From Deltaproteobacteria bacterium (GTDB lineage Bacteria > Myxococcota_A > Polyangia > Haliangiales > Haliangiaceae): DNA of 5,331 nucleotides. Positions 4,639 through 5,331 of this stretch are shown one piece after another. The position numbers were made by a program, and so were the translations under genes. The notes beneath the pieces were generated by a model that did not search any database, had not been told where the DNA came from, and was given only the letters and a program-made list of their open reading frames with translations. Within the stretch, counting starts at the first letter, position 1, and each line of letters starts with the position of its first letter. The stretch is taken from assembly GCA_013696695.1 (NCBI GenBank), contig JACCYD010000252.1:1-5331 (forward strand), read 5' to 3'.

Positions 4639-5331
4639 ATGAGGCAGTTGTACGCCCTGGTCCAGATCGCGGTCGTTGTCGGCTGTGGCGGGGAGCCGGA
4701 CGTGCTGGAGCCGGACGCGGCGATCGTGACACCGCCCGACTTCGAGATCGGTTGTACCGAGATGCCGCAGTCGGGCCCCGAGGCGTTCACCGCCGCCACC
4801 GATTTCGGCCCGGTCACGCCGGGCACGCTCGCGGGCTGGGACGCGGATGGTCGCTGGTTCTTCACCGGAGCGAGGGTCGGCGGCGTGTCGAGCGTGCACC
4901 TCGAGCGCCGCGGCGATCAGGTCGTCGTCGATCGCGATGACGACACGCTCGGCACGATCGACAACGATGCCGTGTTCCATCGCTACGAGGCGGGCGGCGA
5001 CGACAGCTCCTTCATCATCGCCAAGCGCGTGATCGATCGGCGCGACGACGGCTCGCTGCGCGTCGACCGCGCGGTGTGCGACGGCGAGATGTGCCGCGTG
5101 TGTACCGCGCGCGTGATTCGCGCGACCCGCAATGGCGACGAGGTCGAGGGCGACAAGCTGTCGCTCGTCGGCGAGCTCTACGGCGACGACTGGGACGATG
5201 GCTTCACGTTCAACGTTCGCGTGGTCGGCACGCTCGCGTATCTGATCCGCCAGGACGGCCTGCACATCATCGAGACCGCGGATCCCGCGAACCCGGTGGA
5301 GCTCGGCCGCTGGTGCCGCACCGGCGATGGC
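4639..5331 (+). CDS. Lipoprotein with LVIVD repeat, 5' part only
   Basis: The frame is open from ATG 4639 to the right edge (231 codons), so the C terminus is missing. The N terminus is a lipoprotein signal: Arg2, a hydrophobic core (LYALVQIAVVV) and lipobox VVGC with the lipidated Cys at 16, followed by an acidic, Gly/Pro-containing tether. Residues about 45-190 are Asp/Gly-rich and strand-forming, with a cysteine cluster CDGEMCRVC. Residues 195-224 match the LVIVD repeat pattern: VVGTLAYLIRQDGLHIIETA then DPANPVELG, where the hallmark is a strand ending AY, G-L-x-I-(I/V), and a (D/S)P-x-NP-V turn. LVIVD repeats build beta-propellers in exported bacterial and archaeal proteins, and more repeats are expected beyond the edge. 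An upstream in-frame GTG at 4588 would add 17 residues before the signal and is less likely. Transcribed divergently from the GAF gene. Surface or outer-membrane attachment is inferred; the ligand is unknown. Confidence 0.8.
   Translation, partial: MRQLYALVQIAVVVGCGGEPDVLEPDAAIVTPPDFEIGCTEMPQSGPEAFTAATDFGPVTPGTLAGWDADGRWFFTGARVGGVSSVHLERRGDQVVVDRDDDTLGTIDNDAVFHRYEAGGDDSSFIIAKRVIDRRDDGSLRVDRAVCDGEMCRVCTARVIRATRNGDEVEGDKLSLVGELYGDDWDDGFTFNVRVVGTLAYLIRQDGLHIIETADPANPVELGRWCRTGDG

Noticed and set aside
1..5331. CRISPR array, tRNA, rRNA, insertion sequence or phage genes
   Set aside because: No spaced direct repeats, RNA gene motifs, transposase or integrase sequence, or terminal inverted repeats were seen on either strand.

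Overview
The window is high-GC DNA with strong third-position G/C bias. It carries several exported Cys-rich proteins and lipoproteins, a membrane-anchored GAF/SpoIIE-type signalling protein, and a good sigma-54 promoter match. Together these suggest a predatory or soil deltaproteobacterium, most likely a myxobacterium (Myxococcota). That placement is inferred from style and gene content; no rRNA or marker gene is present.

Layout, left to right: (1) the 3' part of an exported Cys-rich protein with a PPC-like beta-sandwich (to 481, + strand). (2) A three-gene + strand cluster that looks like one transcription unit: a 131-aa Pro/Ala-rich lipoprotein (566-961), a ferritin-like diiron protein coupled to it by an ATGA overlap (958-1701), and, 13 bases later, a 703-aa protein with about nine membrane helices, a GAF-like domain and a SpoIIE/PP2C-type domain (1715-3826). 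(3) A convergent - strand gene for a small stand-alone GAF-domain protein (4308-3823), whose stop codon overlaps that of the membrane protein in a shared TTAA. (4) A 330-base divergent intergenic region (4309-4638) with an 18-base perfect palindrome, a second 13-base palindrome and a -24/-12 (sigma-54) promoter match reading into the GAF gene. (5) The 5' part of a lipoprotein gene with an LVIVD-type beta-propeller repeat (from 4639, running off the right edge).

The main point of interest is the 703-aa protein. Its C-terminal domain follows the RsbU/SpoIIE phosphatase family along its length (helical linker, PDGRLA strand, AxxHG helix, SAGHPG motif, closing strand), but the metal-binding aspartates are replaced, so it is probably a pseudophosphatase that senses or binds a partner. 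It lies in a probable operon with a diiron protein and a lipoprotein, and next to a GAF gene that appears to be under sigma-54 and enhancer-binding-protein control. This may be an undescribed envelope or redox-linked signalling cassette, but that functional link is inference only.
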